Notes: generated by a model from the letters alone, not told the origin. Counted from the stretch's first letter, positions 25,027-35,155 are shown. The stretch is 64,000 nucleotides of DNA from Bradyrhizobium sp. AUGA SZCCT0158 (GCF_018130065.1 NZ_JAFCME010000003.1:316501-380500), one strand, 5' to 3'. Translations and numbers: made by a program.

Positions 25027-26775
25027 ATGGCTGCGGGCAAGCAAGATCAACAACAGCGTCCGGCCGAGGTTGATGCGGTGTTTGACGCCGTCATTGTCGG
25101 CGCCGGCTTCGCCGGCATGTACATGCTGCACCGCCTGCGCGGGCTTGGCTTCACTGCGCGGGTCTATGAGGCCGGCGGCGGCGTCGGCGGCACCTGGTAC
25201 TGGAACCGCTATCCAGGCGCGCGCTGCGACGTCGAGAGCATGCAGTATTCGTTCTCGTTCTCGGAAGAACTCGATCAGCAATGGGACTGGTCGGAGAAAT
25301 ACGCGCCGCAGCCGGAAATCCTCGCCTACGCCAACCATGTCGCCGACCGGTTCGATCTGCGCCAGCACATCCGGTTCGACACCCGCGTCACGGATGCGAG
25401 CTTCGACGAAATTGCAAAAGGCTGGCGTATCGAAACCGACCACGGCGACAGGGTGTTCGCCAAGTTCTGCATCATGGCGATCGGCTGCCTGTCGGCGGCA
25501 AACCATCCGCCCTTCAAAGGACGTGAGGATTTCAAGGGGCCGGTCTATCACACCGGCGAATGGCCGCATGAAGGGGTCGATTTCACCGGGCTTCGCGTCG
25601 GCATCATCGGCACCGGTTCATCGGCGATCCAGTCGATCCCGATCATCGCGCAGCAAGCCTCCGCGCTTACCGTATTCCAGCGCACCGCGACCTATTCCGT
25701 GCCGGCCTGGAATGCGAAACTGACGCCGGAATACCGCCAATCGATCAAGGCCGATTATCCGGCGCTCCGGGCGAAAGCGCGGGCGCGGCCGACCGGCTTC
25801 TATTTCCCCTTCAACATGAAGCCGGCTCTGGAGGCCTCGCCGGAGGAACGCGAGCGACAATATGAAGAAGCCTGGGAGCGCGGCGGGCTGCCGTTCCTCG
25901 GCGCCTTCGGCGACCTCTTGTTCGAGAAGGAAGCCAACGACACCATCGCCGAATTCGCGCGCAACAAGATCCGCGGCATCGTGAAAGATCCCGCGACCGC
26001 CGAGCTGCTGTGCCCTTCCAACGTGTTCGGCTGCAAGCGTCTTTGCGTCGATACCGGCTATTTCGAAACCTATAATCTGCCGCATGTGAAACTGGTCGAC
26101 GTGTCCAAAACGCCGATCGAGCGCTTCACCGCCAATGGCATCGAGGTCGACGGGTCAGAATATCAATTCGACGCCATTGTCTCCGCGACCGGTTTTGCGG
26201 CGATGACGGGCTCGTTCGACAAGATCCGCATCACCGGCCGCAAGGGGCAGACGCTCTCTGAGAAATGGCGCGCCGGTCCCCGCGCCTATCTCGGCGTGGC
26301 GACCGTAGGCTTTCCCAATTTGTTCACCATCACCGGGCCGGGTAGCCCGTCGGTGCTGGCGAGCATGATCCAGGCGATCGAACAGCATGTCGACTGGATG
26401 GCCGATTGCATGGCGCATATCCGCGACATCGGTGCTGATACAATCGAGCCCATCGAGCAATATCAGGATGAATGGGTCGAGCACGTCAACGAGGTCTCAA
26501 AGATCTCGCTGCGGTCGACCTGCAGTTCCTGGTATGTCGGCGCCAACATCCCCGGCCGGCCGCGCGTCTTCATGCCCTATATCGGCGGCTTTCCGATCTA
26601 CGTGCAGAAATGCAACGAGGTCATGAGCAACGGTTTTGAGGGCTTTGTGATCGACGGCGCCGACCCGCACAACGAAGCACCGCGCGTGCGGCTGACCGAG
26701 CGCTGGCGCGTCCCGCTCGACATCGACGTCATTTCGCCGGCGGCGGTCGCCGCCCGGCGCGTGCCCGTGGTTTGA
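25027..26775 (+). CDS. Baeyer-Villiger monooxygenase (flavin-containing)
   Basis: A 582-residue FAD/NADPH enzyme. The first Rossmann motif is GAGFAG (25-30), and GGVGGTWYWNRYPGARCDVES follows as in cyclohexanone-type BVMOs. The BVMO fingerprint FxGxxxHxxxWP is present exactly as FKGPVYHTGEWP (169-180), and the NADPH motif is GTGSSA (195-200). It inserts an oxygen next to a carbonyl, turning ketones to esters or lactones. The length is slightly longer than cyclohexanone monooxygenase, like phenylacetone or cycloalkanone enzymes. Two esterase-type genes lie downstream in the same direction, fitting hydrolysis of the product. The substrate class cannot be read from sequence alone. Confidence 0.93.
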   Translation: MAAGKQDQQQRPAEVDAVFDAVIVGAGFAGMYMLHRLRGLGFTARVYEAGGGVGGTWYWNRYPGARCDVESMQYSFSFSEELDQQWDWSEKYAPQPEILAYANHVADRFDLRQHIRFDTRVTDASFDEIAKGWRIETDHGDRVFAKFCIMAIGCLSAANHPPFKGREDFKGPVYHTGEWPHEGVDFTGLRVGIIGTGSSAIQSIPIIAQQASALTVFQRTATYSVPAWNAKLTPEYRQSIKADYPALRAKARARPTGFYFPFNMKPALEASPEERERQYEEAWERGGLPFLGAFGDLLFEKEANDTIAEFARNKIRGIVKDPATAELLCPSNVFGCKRLCVDTGYFETYNLPHVKLVDVSKTPIERFTANGIEVDGSEYQFDAIVSATGFAAMTGSFDKIRITGRKGQTLSEKWRAGPRAYLGVATVGFPNLFTITGPGSPSVLASMIQAIEQHVDWMADCMAHIRDIGADTIEPIEQYQDEWVEHVNEVSKISLRSTCSSWYVGANIPGRPRVFMPYIGGFPIYVQKCNEVMSNGFEGFVIDGADPHNEAPRVRLTERWRVPLDIDVISPAAVAARRVPVV

Positions 26776-26776
26776 A

Positions 26777-26817
26777 ACGCTTACTTTGGGGCGCTTACTC
26801 TGAAGCGCTTATCTGGA
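26777..26817. repeat. three imperfect 14-base tandem repeats
   Basis: Units ACGCTTACTTTGGG, GCGCTTACTCTGAA and GCGCTTATCTGGA follow one another directly after the monooxygenase stop and run into the 3' end of the next leftward gene. The origin may be slippage. No function is evident. Confidence 0.7.
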
Positions 26818-27051
26818 GACCACCAGCCGCAACCGCGGCTTGATCGTCTCGTCGAGTTCGGCCTTGAGCTCGTGCACGCGCGGATCGTCGGAACGCGCGG
26901 CACACACCGAGTATTGGTTGACCGAACGCACCAGCGCGCGTCGCTCATCGGCCCGTTTCGTCACCTGCGGGCTGGAGAGCCTCAGAACCATTTGCCCGAG
27001 TTGCACCAGCACTTCGTCGATCGCACGGTCTATCGCGGCAACTTCCTTCAT
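26809..27051 (-). CDS. small cytoplasmic protein of unknown function
   Basis: An 80-residue, mostly helical protein without signal peptide: MKEVAAIDRAIDEVLVQLGQ at the start, a Lys/Arg/Glu-rich middle and a C-terminal ELDETIKPRLRLVVSR. A strong GGAGG ribosome site lies 6 bases ahead of the ATG at 27051, and composition is coding-like, so I take it as real. Its stop lies in the tandem repeat. I do not recognise the family. It is convergent with the monooxygenase gene. Confidence 0.6.
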   Translation of the reverse strand: MKEVAAIDRAIDEVLVQLGQMVLRLSSPQVTKRADERRALVRSVNQYSVCAARSDDPRVHELKAELDETIKPRLRLVVSR

Positions 27052-27343
27052 CGCGCACCTCCTTCCCAAGGAGCAATGAACGGCCCGACCGGCCGTTCCC
27101 TGCGCTCCGCCGGTACGGATAATCAGGAGTAAACGAGGAACCAGCCTACCAAGCGACGCGCAAATTCTGCTTGATGGAATTCTTCGCAATTTAGCAAACT
27201 CGGCGGCATTCCCCGCTCGATGTTGCGTCGCCAAAGATGAGCGGGCGCAGCAGCGCGGCATCCTCGAGCCATGCGGCAAACCTAATTGCGGCAGCTTTGC
27301 GCGCGACCTAAGGTGCGGCCCTGTCCAACGCGAGGCATTCTAC

Positions 27344-28306
27344 ATGGTTACGCCGCTCGATCCCGTCATCGCCCAGATCATTCCGCTGTTGCCGCTGCGC
27401 GACCCCACGACGATGACGCCGCAGAGCGCGCGCGATGCGCTTCGCGCGCTGGCGGATGCCCGTGCCGCGGTGCCGCCGCCTCCGGTCGCCAGCGCAGAAA
27501 ACACCAAGGTCAAGGGTGCTGCCGGTTTCCTCGCCGCGCGGGTCTATCGCAACACAGACGAAAAATCGCCGACGGTGGTGTTCTTCCATGGCGGCGGCTG
27601 GGTCGCCGGCGATCTCGAAACCCATGACCGGCAAGCGCGCCTGCTTGCGATCGAGACCAGCGCCGTCGTCATTTCAGTCGACTACCGGCGGCCGCCCGAG
27701 GTGCGCTTTCCCGGCGCCTTCGAGGACGCGTTCGCTGCCTTGAGGGACATCGTCGAACGCATCGCCGAGTTCGGCGGCGACATCAAGCGCGTCGGCGTCG
27801 CCGGTGACAGCGCCGGCGGCAATCTGGCGGCGGTGACCGCAATCGCCTGCCGCGACGCCGGCATCAAGCTCGCAGCGCAATTGCTGGTCTATCCCGTCAC
27901 CGATGTTTTCGGCAATTTCGCGGATATCAAAGAGAACGCGCGCTTTCCCTCCCGCACTGAAAACGCCGAGGGCTATTTCCTGTCGCGCGCCGTCATGGAA
28001 TGGTTCTGCGGTCATTATCTCGAGAGCGCCGCCGACGGCGCCGATTGGCGCGTCTCGCCGCTACGCGCAAGAAGCCTCGCCGGGCTCGCGCCGGCGATCG
28101 TCACCACGGCATGGTTCGATCCGCTCCGCGACGAGGGCAAGGCCTATGCGGATGCGCTCATCGCCGCCGGCGTCGCCACCAAATACTATGACGGCCCAGG
28201 CCTGATCCACGGCTATTTCGGGCTCGGAGAAGCCTCCGAGGCAGCTAAATGCGAAGCGCAACGCGCCCGCGCCGATTTCAAGGCGCTGCTTGAGCAGGGC
28301 GTATAG
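27344..28306 (+). CDS. alpha/beta hydrolase, hormone-sensitive-lipase (family IV) esterase
   Basis: A 320-residue carboxylesterase. It has the family IV oxyanion motif HGGGW (82-86), nucleophile GDSAGG (154-159, Ser156), acid Asp259 (WFDPLRDEG) and His289 (LIHGYFG). Length and motif spacing are standard. No signal peptide, so it acts in the cytosol on short acyl esters or lactones. It lies downstream of the Baeyer-Villiger monooxygenase on the same strand, with the small opposite-strand gene in between, and could hydrolyse the ester that enzyme makes. Confidence 0.9.
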   Translation: MVTPLDPVIAQIIPLLPLRDPTTMTPQSARDALRALADARAAVPPPPVASAENTKVKGAAGFLAARVYRNTDEKSPTVVFFHGGGWVAGDLETHDRQARLLAIETSAVVISVDYRRPPEVRFPGAFEDAFAALRDIVERIAEFGGDIKRVGVAGDSAGGNLAAVTAIACRDAGIKLAAQLLVYPVTDVFGNFADIKENARFPSRTENAEGYFLSRAVMEWFCGHYLESAADGADWRVSPLRARSLAGLAPAIVTTAWFDPLRDEGKAYADALIAAGVATKYYDGPGLIHGYFGLGEASEAAKCEAQRARADFKALLEQGV

Positions 28307-28418
28307 ACACAGCGGGCCTTGTCAGCGCCATCGAGCTAAGCAACTATCCCGCATCATCGGGCCACCGTCAGTGCGGCCGGGGCGTTCGGACGTCAAGATC
28401 CGACCAGGGGGGATAGAA

Positions 28419-29702
28419 ATGCTCGCATCCATCCGCTTGCGCGGCGTTGCCGTCGCCGCATTGTTGCTCGCGACCGTCTCCGTCGCATTCGCCGAAGGCC
28501 CCATCATCGCCAAACCGGAGGAGACGGGTTTCTCGAGCGCAGGGCTCGCGCGCATCGATGCCTATCTCAATAACGAAATTGCCACGGAGAAGATTCCGGG
28601 CGCGATCATGATGATCCAGCGCAACGGCAAGACCGCCTATTTCAACAGTTTTGGCGTTCGCGATCCCGGCACCAAGGCGCCGATGACGCCGGACACCATT
28701 TTCCGCATCTATTCGATGACGAAGCCGATCACCACGGTGGCGGCGGTGATGCTGGTCGAGGAAGGCAAGCTGCAGCTCGATGAGCCCGTGTCCAAATACA
28801 TCCCGGCTTTCGCTGACGTGAAGGTTGGCGTCGAGAAGAAGGGCGAGGACGGCAAGATCGGACTCGATCTGGTCGCTCCCAGGCGACCGATGACGATCCA
28901 GGATTTGATGCGCCACACCTCCGGCCTGACCTACGGTGTCTTCGGCGATGGCGCCGTCAAGAAGCTCTATCGCGAGGCAAACTTGTTCGAGGGCGATCCT
29001 GACAACGCCCTGTTTGCCGAACGTCTGGCCAAATTGCCGCTGGTCTATCAACCGGGCTCGACATGGGAATACAGCCAGTCGACCGATATCCTCGGCCGCG
29101 TGATTGAGGTGGTCTCCGGAAAATCGCTCTTTCAGTTCATGAAGGAGCGCCTGTTCGACCCGCTCGGCATGACCAATACGAGCTTTTTCGTCACCGATGC
29201 GGCCAAACAATCGCTGGTGGCCGAACCGTTTCCGAGCGACCGCAAGATCGGTCCCGGTGCGGAAATGGGCGACCCGCGCGTCGCCCGCAAGTTTGAGGCC
29301 GGCGGTGCCGGCCTGGTTTCAACCATCGGCGATTATTCGCGCTTCGCCGCGATGCTGGTCAATGGCGGCACGCTCGACGGTAAGCGATATCTCAGCCCGA
29401 AGACGGTCGCCTATATGGGCTCGAACCATATCGGGCCGGGATCGGGCGTGACTCCCGGACCCGCCTATTCGCCGGGACCCGGTTTCGGATTCGGGCTCGG
29501 CTTCGCCGTCCGCATCGACGCTGGCGTCAGTCCGATCGAGGGATCGGTCGGCGAGATGAACTGGTCAGGCGCTGGCGGGACGACTTTCTGGGTCGATCCG
29601 AAGGAAAACATGTTCGCTGTCTTCATGTCGCAGACGGTCATGCACCGCGGCAGGCTTCGCATCGCTCTGAAAAATATCGTATACGGCGCTTTCGAAAAAT
29701 AG
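28419..29702 (+). CDS. exported serine hydrolase, class C beta-lactamase/EstB family
   Basis: A 427-residue protein with a signal peptide (cut near AFAEG) and a penicillin-binding-protein-like transpeptidase fold. The catalytic S-x-x-K is S99-M-T-K102 ([10 protein letters not shown]). The Y-x-N equivalent reads YSQ (218-220), which points to an esterase or D-aminopeptidase rather than a true beta-lactamase. [19 protein letters not shown] replaces the KTG box. Such enzymes hydrolyse short esters outside the cytoplasm. The ATG at 28419 is set by the signal peptide and the AGGGGGGAT region ahead. It lies 112 bases after the HSL esterase in the same direction. Confidence 0.88.
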   Translation: MLASIRLRGVAVAALLLATVSVAFAEGPIIAKPEETGFSSAGLARIDAYLNNEIATEKIPGAIMMIQRNGKTAYFNSFGVRDPGTKAPMTPDTIFRIYSMTKPITTVAAVMLVEEGKLQLDEPVSKYIPAFADVKVGVEKKGEDGKIGLDLVAPRRPMTIQDLMRHTSGLTYGVFGDGAVKKLYREANLFEGDPDNALFAERLAKLPLVYQPGSTWEYSQSTDILGRVIEVVSGKSLFQFMKERLFDPLGMTNTSFFVTDAAKQSLVAEPFPSDRKIGPGAEMGDPRVARKFEAGGAGLVSTIGDYSRFAAMLVNGGTLDGKRYLSPKTVAYMGSNHIGPGSGVTPGPAYSPGPGFGFGLGFAVRIDAGVSPIEGSVGEMNWSGAGGTTFWVDPKENMFAVFMSQTVMHRGRLRIALKNIVYGAFEK

Positions 29703-29733
29703 CGATTTATCGAGCGACCGCAGAACGCTGCTT

Positions 29734-29759
29734 GGGCAGGGCGCATGGACGCCCTGCCC
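29734..29759. terminator. hairpin between convergent genes, probable bidirectional terminator
   Basis: GGGCAGGGCG (29734-29743) pairs perfectly with CGCCCTGCCC (29750-29759) around a 6-base loop. It lies between the esterase (rightward) and the chemoreceptor (leftward) stops. Only a short T run follows, so efficiency is uncertain. Confidence 0.6.
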
Positions 29760-29810
29760 TTGAGCCTGAACTAGAGCTGCGGTCCTGATTCAGCCGAACC
29801 GTACCCGCGC

Positions 29811-31493
29811 CTATGCCGCCCGCACGCCGGCCAGGAAGCTCGACACTTCGTCCTGCAGTGCCTTCAGCTTGCGGCCGAGCCGGTCGCTGGACTCCAGCAC
29901 CCTGTGCGCCTTGGCGCCGGTTTCCGTCGTCGCCGCGGTCACGTCCGAGATGTTCTGCGAGACCTGATTGGTGCCGGCGGCGGCCTTCTGCACGCTGGAC
30001 GCAATTTCCTGCGTGGCCGCGCCCTGCTGCTCGACAGCGGCCGCGATCGAGGACGAAATCTCGTTCACTTCCATGATCGTCGAGCGAATGCTCTGGATGT
30101 TTTCGACCACCTGCTGGGTCTCGGCCTGAATGGCGTTGATCTGCGCGCTGATCTCTTCCGTCGCCTTGGCGGTCTGGCTGGCGAGCGACTTGACCTCGCT
30201 GGCGACCACCGCAAAGCCCTTGCCCGCCTCGCCGGCGCGCGCCGCTTCGATGGTGGCGTTGAGCGCCAGCAGATTGGTTTGGGACGCGATGTCGTTGATC
30301 AGGCCGATCACTTCGCCGATCTTGTGGGCGGCAGTCGCGAGGCCCTGAACGGTTTCGTTGGTGCGCTGGCCGTCGGCGGCAGCCTTGTCGGCGATCTGGG
30401 CGGCGTGACCGACGCGCTGGGTGATCTCGGAAATCGACGCGGAAAGCTCTTCGGCGGCCGACGCCACCGTCTGCACGTTCGACGACGCCTCCTGGGAAGC
30501 CATCGCCACCGCCTTGGAGCGGTCGCTCGCCTGGCTGGCCGTATGGGACATCCCTTGCGCGGTGCCCTGCATTTCGCTCGCATCCTTGATGACGTCGCCG
30601 ACGACGGCCTGGACGCTGGCTTCGAACTTGCTGGCGAGATCCATCATCGATTTGCGCTTCTCGGCATCGGCATCGGTCTTCAGCTGGGCCTGCTCGGCGT
30701 GCATCTTGGTCACCGCCTCGGCATTGTCCTTGAAGACGCGCAGCGATTTGGCGAGCGCACCGACCTCATCCTTGCGCTGCGTATAGGGCACCTCGAAAGC
30801 GGTATCGCCGGACGCCAGCCGGTCGGTCAGGTTGGTGATGGTCGTGAGCGGCCGCGTCACGCTGCGGCCAATGAAGAACGAGCTGATCAGCACCAGCGCG
30901 AACACGGCCAGACACACCAGCGCGAACATCTGGGCGGTTTGCCGGAACACCGCATCGACGTCGTCGAGATAGATGCCGGTGCCGATGATCCAGCCCCAGG
31001 GCGCGAAGCCCTTCACATAGGAAATCTTCGGCACCGGTTGGTCGAAGCCGGGTTTCGGCCACAGATAGCTGTAGAAGCCGGCGCCCTTCGACTTCACGAC
31101 GTCGACGAATCCGATGAACAGCCGGTTGCCGTTCGGATCCTTCATCTCTCCGAGATCCTTGCCGTCAAGCTCGGCCCTGATCGGATGCATGATCATCTTC
31201 GGCGACATGTCGTTGATCCAGAAATACTCGACTTTGTCGTAGCGCAGGCTTTTGATTTCCTGGATCGCCGCCTTCTGCGCGTCGTCGCGCGACAGCTTTC
31301 CGTCGGTTTCGAGCTTCTGATAATGGGTCAGGATTCCATTTCCGATGTCGACCATCTGCTGCGTCTTGACCTGACGGTCCGACATCATCTGCGCGCGCAT
31401 GGTGTAGAGCGCGATCGGAGCCATCACGACCATGCCGGCGAGACTGAGACCAATCATGACGGCAAGCTTGAAGCTGATGCGGGAAAAGAACAT
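29811..31493 (-). CDS. methyl-accepting chemotaxis protein with single-Cache sensor
   Basis: A 560-residue transmembrane chemoreceptor. TM1 spans about 9-31, followed by a periplasmic sCache_2 domain (about 35-185) with [20 protein letters not shown] and the [15 protein letters not shown] end. TM2 is at about 190-212, then a HAMP linker, then the signalling domain with the highly conserved hairpin tip [20 protein letters not shown] and the LAxE-type EVKSLASQ. No C-terminal CheR-binding pentapeptide. sCache_2 receptors usually sense small organic acids. No che genes are nearby. It is convergent with the esterase across a terminator hairpin. Confidence 0.95.
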   Translation of the reverse strand: MFFSRISFKLAVMIGLSLAGMVVMAPIALYTMRAQMMSDRQVKTQQMVDIGNGILTHYQKLETDGKLSRDDAQKAAIQEIKSLRYDKVEYFWINDMSPKMIMHPIRAELDGKDLGEMKDPNGNRLFIGFVDVVKSKGAGFYSYLWPKPGFDQPVPKISYVKGFAPWGWIIGTGIYLDDVDAVFRQTAQMFALVCLAVFALVLISSFFIGRSVTRPLTTITNLTDRLASGDTAFEVPYTQRKDEVGALAKSLRVFKDNAEAVTKMHAEQAQLKTDADAEKRKSMMDLASKFEASVQAVVGDVIKDASEMQGTAQGMSHTASQASDRSKAVAMASQEASSNVQTVASAAEELSASISEITQRVGHAAQIADKAAADGQRTNETVQGLATAAHKIGEVIGLINDIASQTNLLALNATIEAARAGEAGKGFAVVASEVKSLASQTAKATEEISAQINAIQAETQQVVENIQSIRSTIMEVNEISSSIAAAVEQQGAATQEIASSVQKAAAGTNQVSQNISDVTAATTETGAKAHRVLESSDRLGRKLKALQDEVSSFLAGVRAA

Positions 31494-31709
31494 CGGGTCA
31501 AATCCTGGGCCTGGGATGGGAAAACGACTGTCTCAATATAGCCGGGACTTGTTAGCGAACTTTTAAGCATGCACTGGGCGGCGGCAGGGACTCGGTTGTA
31601 TTGATATTGTTGAGCTTTGTAGTCGCCCTGGAACACCTGAGTACCCGGCCGGCGTTACCGTCTCGCGCAGGCAGCCAGGTGTGAGGGGGCGTGTTTTCGC
31701 GCCGATCGC

Positions 31710-32690
31710 TCAAATGGAGTGCTTTGGCTTGCGTGTACCGGGCGTTTTGGGCGTCTTGATCTGGTCGAGCGCCGCGACAAGCCAGGCAACGCCCGCATCC
31801 ATCATTGCAACCCTTGGGAGAACCGCGTTGATGGCGAAGTGGGGCAGCGCGATCGGCGCCTTGACAGCGACGATTCCAAAGCGCGGACCATGCATCTCGA
31901 CGAACCGTCGCGGCAACGCCGAGATCAGATCGGTTTCAGCGAGCACGCCGAGGGCAAAGGTGAAGTTCGGCACCGTCAATGCGACACGGCGCGACAATCC
32001 TTGCCGGGCGAGTTCGACATCGACGAAGCCATAAGCATCTCCGGTATGCGAGACGACGAGATGCTGCATCTCGCAGTAACTCCGCAGGCTGGATGCTTTC
32101 CGGAAGCGGTGCCCCGCACGTGCCGCGATGACAAACTCTTCCTGATAGAGCGTTTGCTTGTGGAAGCGCACCGGCACATCGTCGAACGGGATCACGGCGA
32201 TATCCATGCCGCGCGCTTCGAGATCGGCCAGCGCTTCCTTCCAGGCGAGGTCGGGCGTGGGCTGGCCCTGCGTCGGCAGAATCTGGCGGATGCCGATATC
32301 GATTCCCGGGGCTGTTTTCCGTAACGCTTCGAGCAATGGCGGCAGGAACACCGCCGACGTTCCGTCCGGCGCGCCGACGACGAAGCGGCGCGCCGATCGC
32401 GCCGGATCGAACGGCGCGCTGCTCGACACCACGCCCCGGATGCGGGTCAGGATTTCGGCAACGGGCGCCGCGAGTTCGCTGGCCCGCGCAGTCGGCACCA
32501 CGCCCTTGGGCGTCCTGAGAAACAAGGGATCGTCAAGCAGTTTACGCAGGCGTCCGAGGCCATGGCTGACCGCCGATGGCGACAGGTTGAGCCGCTCGGC
32601 GGATCGCCCGGCGTGGCGCTCCTCCATCAGGATTTCGAACAGCACCAGCAGGTTCAGGTCGGCCCTGGATAGATCAATTTTGTTCATCAT
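31710..32690 (-). CDS. LysR-family transcriptional regulator (NodD/NahR-like branch)
   Basis: A 326-residue regulator. The N-terminal helix-turn-helix (about 8-66) is LNLLVLFEILMEERHAGRSA then LNLSPSAVSHGLGRLRKLLDDPLF, the NodD/NahR/LinR style with DLNLL at the start. The periplasmic-binding-like effector domain (about 95-300) begins RRFVVGAPDGTSAVFLP. It probably activates a divergent gene in response to an organic ligand; the gene at 32790 is the candidate target. Between them the imperfect inverted repeat ATATCGGT-GAA-ACCATAT (around 32688-32706) overlaps the start region. Start at 32690 or 32687 (two Met). Confidence 0.92.
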   Translation of the reverse strand: MMNKIDLSRADLNLLVLFEILMEERHAGRSAERLNLSPSAVSHGLGRLRKLLDDPLFLRTPKGVVPTARASELAAPVAEILTRIRGVVSSSAPFDPARSARRFVVGAPDGTSAVFLPPLLEALRKTAPGIDIGIRQILPTQGQPTPDLAWKEALADLEARGMDIAVIPFDDVPVRFHKQTLYQEEFVIAARAGHRFRKASSLRSYCEMQHLVVSHTGDAYGFVDVELARQGLSRRVALTVPNFTFALGVLAETDLISALPRRFVEMHGPRFGIVAVKAPIALPHFAINAVLPRVAMMDAGVAWLVAALDQIKTPKTPGTRKPKHSI

Positions 32691-32789
32691 ATCGGTGAAA
32701 CCATATCATTTTATTCATCTGTGATGAAGTGGCAAATGCACTCCGCCGGACGTCCTGGATCCGGCCGAAATCAAATCGGGAGTGCTCAC

Positions 32790-33404
32790 ATGTTCGGATT
32801 CTTGCGCAGGACACGACGGCCATTGGACCAAGGTAAACCTACTGCCTGCCCGCTCGCCGGCATGTCGAGGCGCGCGGCGATAACGGCCGCGCTGACGGCA
32901 TCCCTGTCGTTCCGGCCGTCGGGATGCCTGGCCAATTCAGCCGCCAGCGCGGGAAACCCGCCCGTTGAGCTGGTCCAGCGCACCGAAGCGCAAGCGGTCG
33001 CCTTCATGCGCGGCGAGATGGAGCAATGGTCTCGCATGATCCGCATCGCCGATGACTTCACGCTGATGCAGCCGTTCGGCGGCCCGGCCAGCCGCGGCTT
33101 CGATGCCAGCCCCGAACGTCTGGTACAGCTCGCCAAATACTTCAAAAATGGCGACGCGAAACTCGAACTGGTGCAGAGCTACGCATCCGACGGCCTGGTG
33201 GTTCTCGTGATGATCGAGCGCCAGCATGGCGAGGTCGGCGGCCTGCCCGATCAGGACTGGTCACTCCGCGTCACTCAGGTCTATCGCAAGCAAGGTTCGG
33301 AATGGCAGCTGGTCCATCGCCATGCCGATCCGCTGGTCCGTCACGTCGGCCTGGAGACGGCCGCAGCCATCGCCCGCGGCGCGCGGCTCGGCGAAAGGTC
33401 CTGA
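32790..33404 (+). CDS. exported NTF2-like (SnoaL/DUF4440-type) protein
   Basis: About 204 residues. Residues near 25-48 (SRRAAITAALTASLSFRPSGC) look like a Tat-type or lipoprotein signal with twin Arg, so the true start may be the internal Met at about residue 25 rather than 32790. The mature part (about 60-185) has the NTF2 cone pattern: an initial helix FMRGEMEQWSRMI, DDFTLMQPFGGP, and the final strands DWSLRVTQVYRKQGSEWQLVHRHADP typical of ketosteroid-isomerase-like proteins. Function unknown. It is divergent from the LysR gene and is its likely target. Confidence 0.75.
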   Translation: MFGFLRRTRRPLDQGKPTACPLAGMSRRAAITAALTASLSFRPSGCLANSAASAGNPPVELVQRTEAQAVAFMRGEMEQWSRMIRIADDFTLMQPFGGPASRGFDASPERLVQLAKYFKNGDAKLELVQSYASDGLVVLVMIERQHGEVGGLPDQDWSLRVTQVYRKQGSEWQLVHRHADPLVRHVGLETAAAIARGARLGERS

Positions 33405-33587
33405 GGCCGTGGTGTCTTCAGGCGGCGCGGACCAAGACTCAGGAACTGGCCGACCTCGCGCTTGAGCCGACTGCTTTCGCCGGAGAGCGACTTGGCCGCA
33501 GCGATCACCTGGGAAGAAGCCGATCCGGTCTCGCAGCACGCATGCTGCTGGCGCCGCAACACGAAAATGCGGATCGTCAGCCACCGA

Positions 33588-34477
33588 TCAACCCTGTAGC
33601 TGGCGCGAGAAATCGCAGGTAGTCCGCGCGAGTTCGGCGACACCAGCGGTGAAGGCGCTGGGGCGGTCGTGGCGATGCATCGCGACGTAGGGAATCGCCG
33701 GCAGCTCCGGATCGGTCCGGATGATCCTGAGCTTCCCCTCAGCGACAAGTGGCTTGAAGCATTGCAGCGGCAGATATGTCACGCCGAGGCCAGCGACGGT
33801 CAGTCCGAGCAACGCGATCAGACTGTCGCTGGAAAACAGGCGGGGAAGCATTGCACCTTCAGACTTCAGCCACTTGCTCACCCAAAGGCCGGTGCCCGAT
33901 CGGTTTCCCTGGACCAGTATCGTGTACTCAGCCAACTCCGCGATCGAGAGCTTGCGCCGCGTACGTACGAGCTTTGGACTTCCCATCCACACGTTTCGGT
34001 TCTGGGCTAGCTCGACCGCGGTGATGTGTGCATCAGAAAACGCTTCTGGAATGATGATGACGTCGAGCCTGTCTTCCTGGAGCCGATCAGAGATCGCGGC
34101 TCATATCGACCTCGGTCTCGATCGTGACCCTTGGATATTTCGCGCGCAGACTCGCGATGAGGCGCGGAAGCCACGTCAGGGCAGTCAGTTCGGTTATGCC
34201 GAGCCGAAGCCGACGTACCGGTATCTCGTTTCCGTCTTTCAGATGAAGCACGCGTTGCTGCAACGCCAGCATTTCCTGCGCGAGCGCGAGCAGCTGCTCG
34301 CCCTGCTCGGTCAGGCGGGCGCTCCGCTGGCTCCGGTCGAACAACGGCGTGCCGGCAACGAGTTCGAGCTCTTGAATGCGTTTCGAGATGGCTGACTGGG
34401 TGGTGTTCAGCGGCGCGTTCGAACGTCCCGAGCCGCGCAATCCAATACAGTGCTTCGACCTGCTTCAGACTGAACAT
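33588..34477 (-). pseudogene. LysR-family regulator, broken by two frameshifts
   Basis: Three frames must be joined to rebuild one LysR protein. The start MFSLKQVEALYWIARLGTFE (ATG at 34477) runs into a shift near 34415. The second frame supplies the rest of the helix-turn-helix (TTQSAISKRIQELELVAGTP) and linker, ending in a stop near 34093 just after EVDMSRDL. The third frame carries the effector domain (DRLDVIIIPEAF to SRQLQG). The first break reads as loss of about 8 bases where GCTGAAC may have been duplicated; the second is a one-base shift. Intact relatives have about 300 residues in one frame. An assembly error is possible, but two lesions and the adjacent broken gene favour decay. Confidence 0.85.
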
Positions 34478-34615
34478 GCGTTCCCCGTTTCGATCTAGCC
34501 ATCGCGCGAGAGCTGAACCGCGGCCATGCGCGCCGCTCCCCAGGAGCGTTTCGGTCGCGCGCTCCATTCATTCTTCCATGGAATGAATTTACATTCGATA
34601 ATATCACTTTTTTAT

Positions 34616-35080
34616 CGTGTCGTTGCGATCTCAGGCTCGACCAATATGGTGCAGCTCACCCAGGCCAGCAGCGCACGAAACCTCGGCGTTGCGGTGCTGG
34701 TCGCCAAGGACCAGGCGGAGGCGTTTCTGATGCTGGAGACCGGCCGCGCCGCCGCCTACGTCCTCGATGACGTGCAACTCGCCGTCGCGATCGCGCGGTC
34801 AAAAGACCCGTCGGCCTACATCATCAGCGAGGAGGCTTTTTCGAAGGCCTAACCCTACGGAATCATGCTGCGCAAGGACGATGCGCCGTTCAAGACCGTG
34901 GCGGATCGCGCGACTGCGAACCTGTACCGCAGCCCCGAGATCGAGGTGATCTACAAGAAGTGGTTCGAATCGCCGGTGCCGCCGAACGGCCTCAATTTCC
35001 GCAATCCGATGCCTAAGGTTTTGCGGAGCGCATTCGCAAATCCGTCGGACAGCGCGGACCCGGCAAGCTACGAGCGCTGA
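34616..35080 (+). pseudogene. glutamate/aspartate-type ABC binding protein remnant (5'-truncated, in-frame stop)
   Basis: Only the C-terminal half of a GltI-like family 3 binding protein is present. Recognisable parts are VVAISGSTN, AVLVAKDQAEAFLMLETGRA, DDVQLAVAIARSKDP, then a TAA at 34850-34852 exactly where SEPYGIM is expected, then PYGIMLRKDDAPF, EIEVIYKKWFESPVPPNGLN and the usual C-terminus. There is no signal peptide or N-terminal lobe and no transporter partners. The remnant abuts the start region of the broken LysR gene, so both seem to be leftovers of one lost locus or of a deletion joining two. Confidence 0.85.
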
Positions 35081-35155
35081 GGGCGCGAATGGCCAAGGGC
35101 GGCTGATGTTGCAAGGAACCAGCTGAACCTTCAGAGATCGCCGACAGCCCCTCCT

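Noticed and set aside
28419..29702. True beta-lactamase
   Set aside because: The S-x-x-K motif is present, but the Y-x-N box is YSQ and the K-T-G box is replaced; an esterase-type family member is more likely.
29904..31541. Rightward 545-codon frame
   Set aside because: Antisense to the chemoreceptor; Arg/His/Leu-rich with no domain, while the opposite strand carries complete Cache, HAMP and signalling domains.
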